From CAVRUH01 sp963822595 (GTDB taxonomy: Bacteria; Chlamydiota; Chlamydiia; Chlamydiales; Waddliaceae), in assembly GCA_963822595.1 (NCBI GenBank), contig CAWGIG010000003.1:438377-502376 (forward strand): DNA of 64,000 bases, in the 5' to 3' direction. Below, in pieces: positions 53,869 to 63,082 of the stretch. A program made the position numbers and the translations under genes. The stretch's first letter is position 1. Each line of letters begins with the position of its first letter. The notes beneath the pieces were generated by a model that saw only the letters and a list, made by a program, of their open reading frames with translations, searched no databases and had not been told where the DNA came from.

Positions 53869-55953
53869 ATGAGTTTTTCTACAGTTTCACAATGTGCTAA
53901 TCAACAACAGTTTATGAAAATCTTGACGGGGATTGAGTTACTGCTTTCAAAACTTACATCGATAGAAAATTCTCAAATTGATAAAATTACAGAATTTTTT
54001 GACAGCAAAATCCATTATATCGTTAATGACCAGGCTGCTGCTAGTCGATTTTATTCGATCCAAGCTCAAATTATTTTAAAATTCTCGTTTGATCCTTTAG
54101 TTTGTAAAGTGCAAAATAATGCACTTTCCGTTTTGAAAGAGAATGGAAATGTTGACATTCAATCTCTTGCTGAAGGGATCAATCTCATGCAAATTCCTTT
54201 AGCTTCTCTAAATCTTTCTACAGAACAATTGTACGAGCTCATTCCCCTGCTGAGTTATATAGATGTTTGTAATTTAGATTTTTCAAAATATGATGTTAAC
54301 AAATTCATCCTTACTAAAGGGTATTTCAAGTTAATAACCTCCGATGAAATGACTCGATTTAAGATCGCCAAAATCTGCGCACAAAAAGATGGCGGTGAAA
54401 CAGCTAAGCATATTCAAAACTTTGGGATCAAAAATGAAAACCAATTATACAAGATCGCCAAGCTATGCGCTGAACAAGGTAGCGGAACAGCCGCAAATTT
54501 AAAAAACTTCGGCATTGAAAATAAGGGATATTTATATGAGATTGCAAAGATCTGTGCTCAGACAGATAGCCGCGGAACCGCCGCAAATATCAATACTTTA
54601 GGAATCGAAAATAAGAAACACTTATACGAGATTGCCATCAGCTGCGCAGATCAGAATAACCTTATCACAATCTGTCAAATTATAAACTTAGGACTTGAGG
54701 ATAAGGCACATTTATACGAACTCGTCAAGCTCTGCGCTGTGAAAACTTCCCGCGAAACTGTAGCAAACATCAAAAAGTTGGGGTTCGAAGATAAGGCTCA
54801 TTTATACGAAATCGCCAAGCTCTGCACAGTGGAGGCTCCCGCTGATACTGCAGCAAACATCCTTCATTTCGGGATCGAAAATAAAGCGCAATTGTTTGAG
54901 ATCGCCACACTGTGCGCTAAGATGAATGGGGATGGAACAGCCGCAAACATCATTAACTTCGGAATCAACGATAAGAAGCAATTATACAAGATCGCCCAGC
55001 TCTGTGCTAGCCAGAATGGTGGTGGAACGGCCTTACATATCAAGAATTTCGGGATCGAAGATAAAGTACAATTATTTAAGATCGCAAAGCTCTGCGCAAT
55101 GCAAAACGGCCGTGGAACGGCCACCTATATCAAAAACTTGGGGATAGAAGATAAAACTCAATTATTTGAGATCGCAAAGCTTTGTGCTCAGCATTATTCG
55201 ATTAGGATAGATGCACTCAAAAACTTCGAGATCGAGGATAAAACCCAATTATTTGAAATTGCAATGCTTTGCGTCAAGCAAACTGACAGTGGAGTCGCAG
55301 AAAATATCCAAAGCTTAGGGATTGAAGATAAAACACACTTATTTGAGATCGCAAAGCTTTGCGCCCAGCAGTATAGAACTCGATTAGCCGCACATATCAA
55401 AAACTTCGGAATCGAAGATAAAGCACAATTATTTGAGATCGCAAGACTTTGCGCTATGCAGAATGGCAGTGAAACAGCCGTACATATCAAAAATTTCGGA
55501 ATCGAAGATAAAACAGAATTGTTTGAGATCGCTTGGCGGAGCGCTAGGTGGAATGGCAGTGGAACAGCTACACATATCAAAAACTTTGGAATCGAAGATG
55601 AAACACACTTATTTGAGATCGCAAAATTTTGCGCCGGGAACAAAGACGGTGGGACGGCTGCTAATATTAAAAACTTTGGCATTGTGAACAAGACACTCTT
55701 ATTTGAGATCGCAAAAATCTGTGCGGAGTCAAGAGACGACGGTCTAGTTGCAAATATTAAAAACTTTGGCATCGAAAATAAGACACATTTATTTGAAATT
55801 GCCAAACTTTGCGTTGAGCATTATCATGTTGGTATAGCTGAGAATATCAAAAAATTCGAGCTAGAAGATAACACTCACTTATTTGAAATAGCAAAACTTG
55901 CGCTAAGACTGATCGTAATAAACTACCCACATACATCAAAAATTTTGGGTTAG
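53869..55953 (+). CDS. giant 30-residue-repeat protein 5, N-terminal fragment (frameshifted)
   Basis: 694 codons. It begins MSFSTVSQCANQQQFM, has the N-terminal domain (1-183; INLMQIPLASL, LIPLLSYIDVCNLDFS) and then 16 full repeats plus the start of the 17th. At 55897-55900 the expected CTTTGC reads CTTGC. The loss of one T throws the frame into ALRLIVINYPHTSKILG and a stop, while the next frame continues the repeats at once (CAKTDRN and onward). Restoring one base gives a single gene of 1946 residues ending at 59708. Either this is a pseudogene, a phase-variable ORF, or a sequencing error in the CTTT run. As it stands it would make a repeat-only protein without the C-terminal domain. Confidence 0.75.
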   Translation: MSFSTVSQCANQQQFMKILTGIELLLSKLTSIENSQIDKITEFFDSKIHYIVNDQAAASRFYSIQAQIILKFSFDPLVCKVQNNALSVLKENGNVDIQSLAEGINLMQIPLASLNLSTEQLYELIPLLSYIDVCNLDFSKYDVNKFILTKGYFKLITSDEMTRFKIAKICAQKDGGETAKHIQNFGIKNENQLYKIAKLCAEQGSGTAANLKNFGIENKGYLYEIAKICAQTDSRGTAANINTLGIENKKHLYEIAISCADQNNLITICQIINLGLEDKAHLYELVKLCAVKTSRETVANIKKLGFEDKAHLYEIAKLCTVEAPADTAANILHFGIENKAQLFEIATLCAKMNGDGTAANIINFGINDKKQLYKIAQLCASQNGGGTALHIKNFGIEDKVQLFKIAKLCAMQNGRGTATYIKNLGIEDKTQLFEIAKLCAQHYSIRIDALKNFEIEDKTQLFEIAMLCVKQTDSGVAENIQSLGIEDKTHLFEIAKLCAQQYRTRLAAHIKNFGIEDKAQLFEIARLCAMQNGSETAVHIKNFGIEDKTELFEIAWRSARWNGSGTATHIKNFGIEDETHLFEIAKFCAGNKDGGTAANIKNFGIVNKTLLFEIAKICAESRDDGLVANIKNFGIENKTHLFEIAKLCVEHYHVGIAENIKKFELEDNTHLFEIAKLALRLIVINYPHTSKILG

Positions 55954-57731
55954 AAGATAAAACACAATTATTTGAGATCGCTAAACTCAGCACACTGCAG
56001 CATCTTAATGTAACAGCCGCGCATATTCAAAAATTTGAGATAGAAGATAAGGCCCAATTGTTTGAAATCGCTAAACTATGCGCTATGAGTGATGGTTGTC
56101 TAACAGCCGCAAATATTAAAAACTTCAAAATTAAAGATAAGACACACTTATATGAGATCGCCAAACTCTGCACCACTCAGGGTTTTCCGGATCAAATAAC
56201 CACACACATCGAAGATTTTGGTATTGAAGATAAGACACATTTATTAGAAATCGCAAAACTCTGCGCTTTGCAGCATAATAGTGAAATAGCTGCAAACATC
56301 AAAAATTTTGGGATCGAAGATAAGACCGAATTATTTGAGATCGCAAAAATCTGTGCTCAGCATAATAGCGAACGAACATCCAAAAATATTAAAAACTTCG
56401 GGATTGAAGATAAGACACAGTTATTTGAGATCGCCAAGTTTTGCGCTAAGAATTGTGGAAGCAGCACAGCCAAAAATATCAAAAACTTCGGAATCGAAGA
56501 TAAGAGACAGTTATACAAGGTCGCCAAACTCTGCAAAATATACAGTGCACCTGAAAATATCAAGAACTTCGGGATCAAAGATAAAACCCACTTATACAAA
56601 CTCGCGAAGATCTACGCAAAGGATAGTTCTAGAGAAACCGCAAAATACATTCATAAGTTCAAGATAGAAAATAAAGATCACTTATTTGAGATCGCTAAAC
56701 TCTGTGCGATGCAAAATGGCGGCGAAACTGCCTTTTATATCAAAAACTTCGGGATTGAAAATAAACAACAATTATACAAAATCGCCAAGCTATGTGCTAA
56801 ACAGACTGGCAGCAGAACAGCCCTCTATATCAGAAACTTCGGAATCGAAGATAAAAACCAATTATTTAAAATCGCCAAACTCTGCGCTATGCAGAATGGC
56901 TTATACAGTGGAAATATCGAAAGGTTTGAGATCGAAGATAAGAATCAATTGTACGAAATCGCCCAACTTTGCGCTAAGCACAAAGACGGCAAAACAGCTC
57001 TTTATATCAAAAGCTTCAAAATCGAAGATAAAAAACAATTATATAAGATCGCCAAACTCAGCGCTAATCAGGACGCCCATTTAACAGCGAAATATATTAA
57101 AAACTTTGGAATCGAAGATAAGGAACAATTATACAAAATCGCTATGCTGTGCGTTGAGAAAAATTGTAATGAAACAGCAGAAAATATTAAAAACTTCGAA
57201 CTCGCAGATCAGACAAAATTATTCGAGATCGCTAAATTCTGCGCTCAGAAAGATCCCTATGCGACAACTCTTTATATCAATAACTTTAGGATCAAAGATA
57301 AGGCAAAGTTAGCCGAGATTGCAAAGGACTGCGCACAAAAAGATAACAATGGAACTGCAGCACATATCAAAAACTTTAGAATCAATGATAAGACGCAGTT
57401 ATATGAGATCGCAAAACTCTGTGCTCGTCAGAATGGAGATGCAACAGCCAATAATATCAAAAACTTTGGAATCGAAGATCAAACACAATTAATTGAGATT
57501 GCTAGAATCTGCGTACAAAAAGATAATAATGGAACCGCAAAATATATCAAAAACTTTGGAATCGAAGATAAGACACAAATATACGAGATCGCTAAACTGT
57601 GCGTGCTGCAAGGAACCTACTCCACAATCCACTATTTCCAAAACTTTGGGATCAATGATAGGACACAAATATTCGAGATTGCCTGGCTCTGCGCTCAGAA
57701 GGATGCTGTGGGCACTGCCAGAAGTATCGGT
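54418..57731 (+). repeat. tandem array of 37 90-bp coding repeats (gene 5, crosses the frameshift)
   Basis: Counted through the frameshift: 16 units before, one interrupted, 20 after, closing with KFMIDDAQMRWELF. One unit (near 56520) is shortened to 27 residues. Confidence 0.9.
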
Positions 57732-59708
57732 AAATTCATGATCGATGACGCACAAATGCGATGGGAGCTGTTTCTAGAATGTTTTAAAGTAGACAATGAT
57801 GTTCTAAAATTGATCCAAAACTTTCTTCCAAGTCCAGAGGCTATTGGAAAACTCCCCCAGCTTTTTGCTGAATTAATTCATATACAGAACAATTTTACAG
57901 AGGAAATGACATCCACAAAGCTGTTTTTTCAAGGTGTTAATCGTTTGATTGAGGAGATCTCGTGCTCGGAGGAGAGTGTAGTAAAATTGGTCAAAATGTG
58001 TGACGAAATCGAAAACTCGGAAATTCATATTCAGAAAGAAGCCGCCCCTTGGATTCTAAGAGTTTTATTTCTTTGCACTCAGGTAACAACAGAAAATCGT
58101 AATTGGATATTAGAGAGCGAATTGTTGTTCAAGCTTTCGAAACTGCATGAGCCACGCCTTAAACTGCTTTTAACTCCCGGTCTATTTAATCTTAATAAAA
58201 GGGAGCTTCCTAAAGGAACGCATGGATTACCGTTATTGGTCATTCCATTTTTCCAACTTGAGCAGCAGGAAGTGAGCCTGAATAAACTTATGCAACTAGC
58301 TGAATTTCTTAAGCAGCAGGGCCAGAATAAAACTAACATTTTAAAGAATTCAGTGATTGTACAAACCATTCTCCACGCTTTTCATTTGCTTGCTTCTGCA
58401 GATTTCCTATCCTCTAAGGAGTTAATTCAGGGAGTAGATAAAATCATTTATAATTCAGATAAAACTATCGTAAATAATCTACGCACCCTCTTAGATAGAA
58501 TTACAGCTGTAAGAGGCCTTTTGCTGATGGAAAATAGTGAATGGGCAAACTCAGATCAAGATCCTATCGCCGAATTTTGCCGTTCGTTCGAAAGACTTAT
58601 CAATTTAAAGGGCTTTGAAGGTGATTTCTTTAACCACTACGAGAAGATATTTGGAAAAAGCCGAAATCCATATGGTTTGATTCTCTATGCGGCCAGTCTT
58701 AATACTCTTAATGAACCTAAGGTCATGGATTGTCTAGGTAGGTATATTAGTTCTGTTTTTAATAACACATTCCAAGAGACAAGATACGAGATCAGCAATA
58801 ACCCCCATCTCGAAGCCATTTCACAGTCTCACAGAGATGTGCTTGAACTTTGGAAAAAAAATAGAGAGAAACCTTTAGAAGAGATTTTAATAAAGGAAGA
58901 AAAACAAGAGCTTTTTAACCCACGGGAATGGATCAGGACCAAGCTGATAACTGATAAACATCTTGGTGATACAAAGCTCCCCTTTATTGAGTCTTATTTT
59001 GATGCAAATACAAGAGAAGGAAAAGAACTCATTACCGAAAGATTAACATCAGAATTGAAAATGGCGCCGATAAAAATACTAAAGCTGCAACAGGCCTGTA
59101 TCGCATTTGCAGAAGCAAATCCTGATCATTTGACTCCCCTCCTTAAAGAGATACAAGCCTATTTAGATCCACTTACTGAATTTGCCAATGACGTAAAAGG
59201 AATGCTTGCACCCAAGAAGACGTACCTTAACCTTAAAGTCGTCTTCACCGATGATCCGATCGATCTTCTCCTTTGCGGTAGTGATGTCAATTCGAGTTGC
59301 CAAAGACTTGAAGGCGACCCCAGCCTGAATAAAGGATTGCTCGGCTATCTTATGGATGGAAAGAATCGTCTTCTGGCAATCAAAGATGAAAAGGGCAAAA
59401 TTGTTTCCCGCTGCATCTTGCGTCTTTTATGGGATGGCGAAAGGCCTGTCCTTTTCCGGGAGCGCATGTATTCAAACGACGACGATTCAAGATACCTGAG
59501 TGCAATGAATCAAATCGCAAAAGAGCTAGCGAAAGATTTGAATATCCCTTTGACATCGCTAGATGAGGGAACTCGGTATGGAAAACCTCTTCATGCCTTA
59601 GGAGGACCTGCCCCTTACGAATACTGCGACAGCGCCGCCCGAGGCATGCAAAATGACGGTCGTTATATAATTGATAATGCAAATACGATAGAGGAACAGG
59701 AAATATGA
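56058..59708 (+). CDS. giant 30-residue-repeat protein 5, C-terminal fragment
   Basis: 1216 codons from the first ATG in the restored frame. The frame itself is coding from about 55900. It carries the rest of the repeats (through about residue 558) and the complete C-terminal region: LKNSVIVQTILHAFHLL, KSRNPYGLILYAASLNTLNE, DDPIDLLLCGSDVNSSCQRL, NKGLLGYLMDGK, GKIVSRCILRLLWDG, RERMY and ALGGPAPYEYCD. The invariant GSCQ reads SSCQ here. No ribosome site or promoter is seen at 56058, so independent expression is doubtful. It is best read as the second half of the gene starting at 53869. Confidence 0.75.
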   Translation: MFEIAKLCAMSDGCLTAANIKNFKIKDKTHLYEIAKLCTTQGFPDQITTHIEDFGIEDKTHLLEIAKLCALQHNSEIAANIKNFGIEDKTELFEIAKICAQHNSERTSKNIKNFGIEDKTQLFEIAKFCAKNCGSSTAKNIKNFGIEDKRQLYKVAKLCKIYSAPENIKNFGIKDKTHLYKLAKIYAKDSSRETAKYIHKFKIENKDHLFEIAKLCAMQNGGETAFYIKNFGIENKQQLYKIAKLCAKQTGSRTALYIRNFGIEDKNQLFKIAKLCAMQNGLYSGNIERFEIEDKNQLYEIAQLCAKHKDGKTALYIKSFKIEDKKQLYKIAKLSANQDAHLTAKYIKNFGIEDKEQLYKIAMLCVEKNCNETAENIKNFELADQTKLFEIAKFCAQKDPYATTLYINNFRIKDKAKLAEIAKDCAQKDNNGTAAHIKNFRINDKTQLYEIAKLCARQNGDATANNIKNFGIEDQTQLIEIARICVQKDNNGTAKYIKNFGIEDKTQIYEIAKLCVLQGTYSTIHYFQNFGINDRTQIFEIAWLCAQKDAVGTARSIGKFMIDDAQMRWELFLECFKVDNDVLKLIQNFLPSPEAIGKLPQLFAELIHIQNNFTEEMTSTKLFFQGVNRLIEEISCSEESVVKLVKMCDEIENSEIHIQKEAAPWILRVLFLCTQVTTENRNWILESELLFKLSKLHEPRLKLLLTPGLFNLNKRELPKGTHGLPLLVIPFFQLEQQEVSLNKLMQLAEFLKQQGQNKTNILKNSVIVQTILHAFHLLASADFLSSKELIQGVDKIIYNSDKTIVNNLRTLLDRITAVRGLLLMENSEWANSDQDPIAEFCRSFERLINLKGFEGDFFNHYEKIFGKSRNPYGLILYAASLNTLNEPKVMDCLGRYISSVFNNTFQETRYEISNNPHLEAISQSHRDVLELWKKNREKPLEEILIKEEKQELFNPREWIRTKLITDKHLGDTKLPFIESYFDANTREGKELITERLTSELKMAPIKILKLQQACIAFAEANPDHLTPLLKEIQAYLDPLTEFANDVKGMLAPKKTYLNLKVVFTDDPIDLLLCGSDVNSSCQRLEGDPSLNKGLLGYLMDGKNRLLAIKDEKGKIVSRCILRLLWDGERPVLFRERMYSNDDDSRYLSAMNQIAKELAKDLNIPLTSLDEGTRYGKPLHALGGPAPYEYCDSAARGMQNDGRYIIDNANTIEEQEI

Positions 59709-59714
59709 GGGTAT

Positions 59715-59752
59715 GTTTTGTCCATGCCGTCCATTTCGTCCATACGATGCGA
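59715..59752. repeat. 12-nt-period GTCCAT tract
   Basis: TTTTGTCCATGCCGTCCATT followed by TCGTCCATAC, in the 55-bp gap between the stops of giant gene 5 and the convergent divergent member. Confidence 0.6.
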
Positions 59753-59763
59753 TATCAATTATT

Positions 59764-60675
59764 TTATATGTTATAATAAAGGATTTTACAGTCCTTAACT
59801 TCAAAGGGTCCTTCTATACAGCCACCAACAGCATCACTGTAAGTATAGGGAGCATATCCCCCAAAATGTTTGATTTGCCCCTGATAAGAGGGCTCATCAT
59901 CTGTGCATACTTCCTTGCTAACTAAAGATAACCCCATGGTATTAGCCTTTTCGATAGCCCATTCTTTAATAGCGGCAACAATTACTTCCTTATCCACGTT
60001 TGAGTAAACCCTTTCTAGAAGGATTACTGGGATCTCTTTTTTGCTATCCCACATGAGGCGTATCAAAGCTCGAGCCACTAATTTATCATGCTTTTTGACA
60101 GCTATGGCTTTTATTTCTCCATCCATAAGGTAGGAAACGAGAGTTTTGTTAGTTACCGAAGATTGAACACTCTGGCAACTTCCATGAATTTCCGTACCTA
60201 TGAGAAGTAGATCACAACGATCATCGGTTTCCATAATCTGGAACGTTCCAGATCCCTTATTAGGTGTAAGGGCTTCAAGATCATTTATAAATATGTAAGG
60301 AATTCCATCTAGGTTTTTTACTTCGTTAACAAAATCCTCCACAGGAATCATCTCCAAGCAAAGTCGAATGGCTAGATTCTGGATTTGGTTAAAGGGATCA
60401 TCAGCTTCAACAAAAACTGTTTTTCCATGATTAAGGTAAGAAGTTAACCGTGGAAGCAAAAGAGGATCGATATGCTTGTCAGTTTGGATTTTTTGAATGA
60501 AAAACTGCTTATAATCTATTGGAATCTGTTTTTTATCTTGTCCAATGAAGACATCCTTTGGCTCAGCCTTGGCTATCCAGCTCTTCTCGATTTCCTTTGA
60601 TTTAAATACAATTTGTAGATGATTCACTTTGTTCTGTACGATATCTTTCTGTTTGAAACGTTTCCAATAAAACAC
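59764..60675 (-). CDS. divergent giant repeat family member, C-terminal fragment
   Basis: 303 codons holding the family C-terminal domain: HLQIVFKSKEIEKSW, DLLLIGTEIHGSCQS, NKTLVSYLMDGE, KLVARALIRLMWD, ILLERVYSN and HFGGYAPYTYSDAVGG. Compared with genes 1-5, the motif order is intact but identity is low. The first codons overlap the previous ORF in another frame. Alignment with the paralogs shows the real connection near 60625-60632, where one extra A in CAAAG shifts the frame (removing it gives RYRTEQVNHLQ, matching RYETTRNPHLK in gene 1). It is therefore the tail of a gene starting at 63929. Confidence 0.7.
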   Translation of the reverse strand: MFYWKRFKQKDIVQNKVNHLQIVFKSKEIEKSWIAKAEPKDVFIGQDKKQIPIDYKQFFIQKIQTDKHIDPLLLPRLTSYLNHGKTVFVEADDPFNQIQNLAIRLCLEMIPVEDFVNEVKNLDGIPYIFINDLEALTPNKGSGTFQIMETDDRCDLLLIGTEIHGSCQSVQSSVTNKTLVSYLMDGEIKAIAVKKHDKLVARALIRLMWDSKKEIPVILLERVYSNVDKEVIVAAIKEWAIEKANTMGLSLVSKEVCTDDEPSYQGQIKHFGGYAPYTYSDAVGGCIEGPFEVKDCKILYYNI

Positions 60676-63082
60676 ATCTTACATAGTGAGTGAGTCCTTT
60701 TTTCACTTCGACATCTTGATTTTTTATCGACTGTTTATATGAAAAGATAGCCATCTGATCTCTAAATGTTCCAAAAGTTTTAGAGTACATTTCTTCAACA
60801 TGATCCAAATCCTGAAGCTCAAACAGGGCTTTGAAATTTTGAATAAAGTATTCTCTAGGATCGTTTTTCGACCGCATACAAGTGATAAGAGCTTCTTTCC
60901 CGAAAATTTTTAAATTATTTGCAAAAGCATCAAAGGCAACAGAAATCTGAACAATCCCACGTAAAGGTTTTTCATTTCTCTTTGTTTTCTTTTCTCTTAT
61001 CTTTTGAATAACTTCAAGCGCTGTATCCATACAAAGATCCGTTTCTTCTTTGCTAAATTGTTGCTCAATCACAGCAAAGAAAAGCTCTGCCATAGAATTA
61101 AACCTTTTTGGATCCTTGAATCCTTTCACTTTATCAACCTCTTGAATAAATCCCTTCGCCTTTTCCGGAGCAAGATCATTATGTTCAATCAAAGGTGCCA
61201 TCAAAAGTTTCGCTAAACCAGTCCAGGAGTGTTTCAACCCTTCAGTTTTTGCAAGAAATTCAGAATGATTTATCGTCATTAGAGTGAGAAGACGAGAATA
61301 TTTATAGCGATTTAACGGGTTTCTTAAATTAAAAATGGTTTCTATTATTCCCAAACGCTTAATACTTTCAATATTTTTGTCATTAAGATCATAGAGGATG
61401 CCTGCGGTATATGCCGCCCAGTCCAAAAGACTAGATCGCAAAGGTTCTTCATACGCAAGAATTCTATCCATTAATACATTGATAGAATGCAGCTTTTCAT
61501 GCTTAGCAATCAATTTTCTAAATGCTTCGACTTCCTCAGAACTGATAGATTGTTCTTTGTTTTTGCAAAGGATATTTGAAAGTGATCTTAAATCCCCTGA
61601 AAATGCAATAGAAATAATGTTATCATCGTAACTAAAATTAATTTTCTGTAGCATCAATTGACGAATAACTAAAGGAGAAGAACATATCAAATCAGAATTT
61701 TTTATTTGGATGCTTGAAAAACACTTAATCCATAAATAGGATTCCATCGTTATTGTCGTCTCAGTTAAATAACCAGAAGCCAGATGCCAAAATATATGGA
61801 TAAAATCTTCAGTGGAATAGAGATACCGGGATTTCATGATAATAAATAGATCGCGAAGTTCCTTGGAAGTAATTCCTAAAAGAGCATCTTTATTTTCTTT
61901 AAAAAAACTTTCTAATCCCAGGGTAGTACTCTGAGAAGTCGTTAAAATTTCATAATAAAAGGTCAGTCGATCTTTGGCACTCACTTCCTGTGAATTTAAA
62001 TAACACGCACGGGCCAAAAACACAGCTTTTTGGGGGTACTTTGCAAGAATTTCTCTGTATAAAACTAAACGAGTTTCACCTTTATTCTCTTCTAGTTTAA
62101 AATACCTCCAATTATCCAGAACCCAATGCGCAGCCCAAGCACCGGCAGCAATCGTCTCTCTGCAGATGCACTCTCGCTCTTCAAGGCTCTTATCATCTAG
62201 TTCTAGTTTATATCTATGTTTTTGAAAAACCGCATTGAAATTTTTCCTTAGATAGTCAGCAATATCCGAGCCCCCTGTGGCAAGATCCTTACATCGATTT
62301 AGACAATCGGAAAAGCTACTGGACCTCTCAACATAATCATGAACTTTCTTTTTAAGATGCTCATATCTGTAGTCAAAAGGAGTTTTGTCATAAAGGGAAG
62401 AATAATACCCTTCCCTATATGTTGAAGAATATCTCTCTTTAAATTTGTTATTTCTTTGAATTTTATTTAATATGCATAAAGCAAAATTAAATTCTGTTTG
62501 AAAGCTTTCTTTATCGAATTGTAATTTCTGCAAATTATCTTTCATAGAGTGATAAGTAGCTTCTTTATTGAGGCAAATATTCCGAATTTCCTCAATACTT
62601 CCAGCAAGAGGAATAAATTCATCCAAATTTTGTACGAATTCTTTTGCGGCAAGCCTCGCTAAATCACTACACAAACGCAGGCGTATTTCAGGTTCTACCT
62701 CTTCCAACCTAAATTTTGCAATGTTCGTTGCACATATTCCAGGCGCCTTCTCAATAAGTTCATTACACAAACGTAGACGATCTTCAAGTGGTAAGTCTTT
62801 TATACCCAACAGATCAAAATTATCCATCAATGCTTTTGGCGCTGCTTTTGAGATCACCAAAAACAATTTCATCCGTTGTTCTACACTGCATTGATTTATT
62901 TCCAGATCATTGAATTCTTTCAATAAACACTCAGCTGCCCACCAATGAGCAGTCACGAATTCACCACACAAAGCGGGGCGATCTTCTATTTTTGCAGAGA
63001 AAATATCCTCGATAGATCCATGTAGATTAAGTTTATCAAAATCCTTTAAAAATCTTTCCGCCCTTTCCAGAATCCGTTCCAA
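60602..63082 (-). CDS. divergent giant repeat family member, middle fragment
   Basis: 826 codons. The N-terminal half has longer, looser repeats of about 36 residues (for example NFDLLGIKDLPLEDRLRLCN, ELIEKAPGICATNIAKFRLE, LRLCSDLARLAAKEFVQNLD), which share the N-F-x-x-I, L and C/A pattern of the 30-residue repeats. The C-terminal half aligns with the middle region of genes 1-5: LRGIVQISVAFDAFANNL, NDPREYFIQNF, YSKTFGTFRDQMAIFSYKQS and LTHYVRCVLLETFQTERYRT. The ORF begins inside the preceding one. Removing one base near 63080 joins them as CSLIVERILERAERFLKDF. Confidence 0.7.
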   Translation of the reverse strand: MERILERAERFLKDFDKLNLHGSIEDIFSAKIEDRPALCGEFVTAHWWAAECLLKEFNDLEINQCSVEQRMKLFLVISKAAPKALMDNFDLLGIKDLPLEDRLRLCNELIEKAPGICATNIAKFRLEEVEPEIRLRLCSDLARLAAKEFVQNLDEFIPLAGSIEEIRNICLNKEATYHSMKDNLQKLQFDKESFQTEFNFALCILNKIQRNNKFKERYSSTYREGYYSSLYDKTPFDYRYEHLKKKVHDYVERSSSFSDCLNRCKDLATGGSDIADYLRKNFNAVFQKHRYKLELDDKSLEERECICRETIAAGAWAAHWVLDNWRYFKLEENKGETRLVLYREILAKYPQKAVFLARACYLNSQEVSAKDRLTFYYEILTTSQSTTLGLESFFKENKDALLGITSKELRDLFIIMKSRYLYSTEDFIHIFWHLASGYLTETTITMESYLWIKCFSSIQIKNSDLICSSPLVIRQLMLQKINFSYDDNIISIAFSGDLRSLSNILCKNKEQSISSEEVEAFRKLIAKHEKLHSINVLMDRILAYEEPLRSSLLDWAAYTAGILYDLNDKNIESIKRLGIIETIFNLRNPLNRYKYSRLLTLMTINHSEFLAKTEGLKHSWTGLAKLLMAPLIEHNDLAPEKAKGFIQEVDKVKGFKDPKRFNSMAELFFAVIEQQFSKEETDLCMDTALEVIQKIREKKTKRNEKPLRGIVQISVAFDAFANNLKIFGKEALITCMRSKNDPREYFIQNFKALFELQDLDHVEEMYSKTFGTFRDQMAIFSYKQSIKNQDVEVKKGLTHYVRCVLLETFQTERYRTEQSESSTNCI

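Noticed and set aside
29363..59708. 90-bp repeat arrays as CRISPR or minisatellite
   Set aside because: Units are contiguous, coding and diverged, with no spacers; they encode a regular protein repeat.
59764..60675. Treating the GSCQ domain as a papain-like protease
   Set aside because: The Cys is invariant but no conserved His or Asn partner is found across the six copies.
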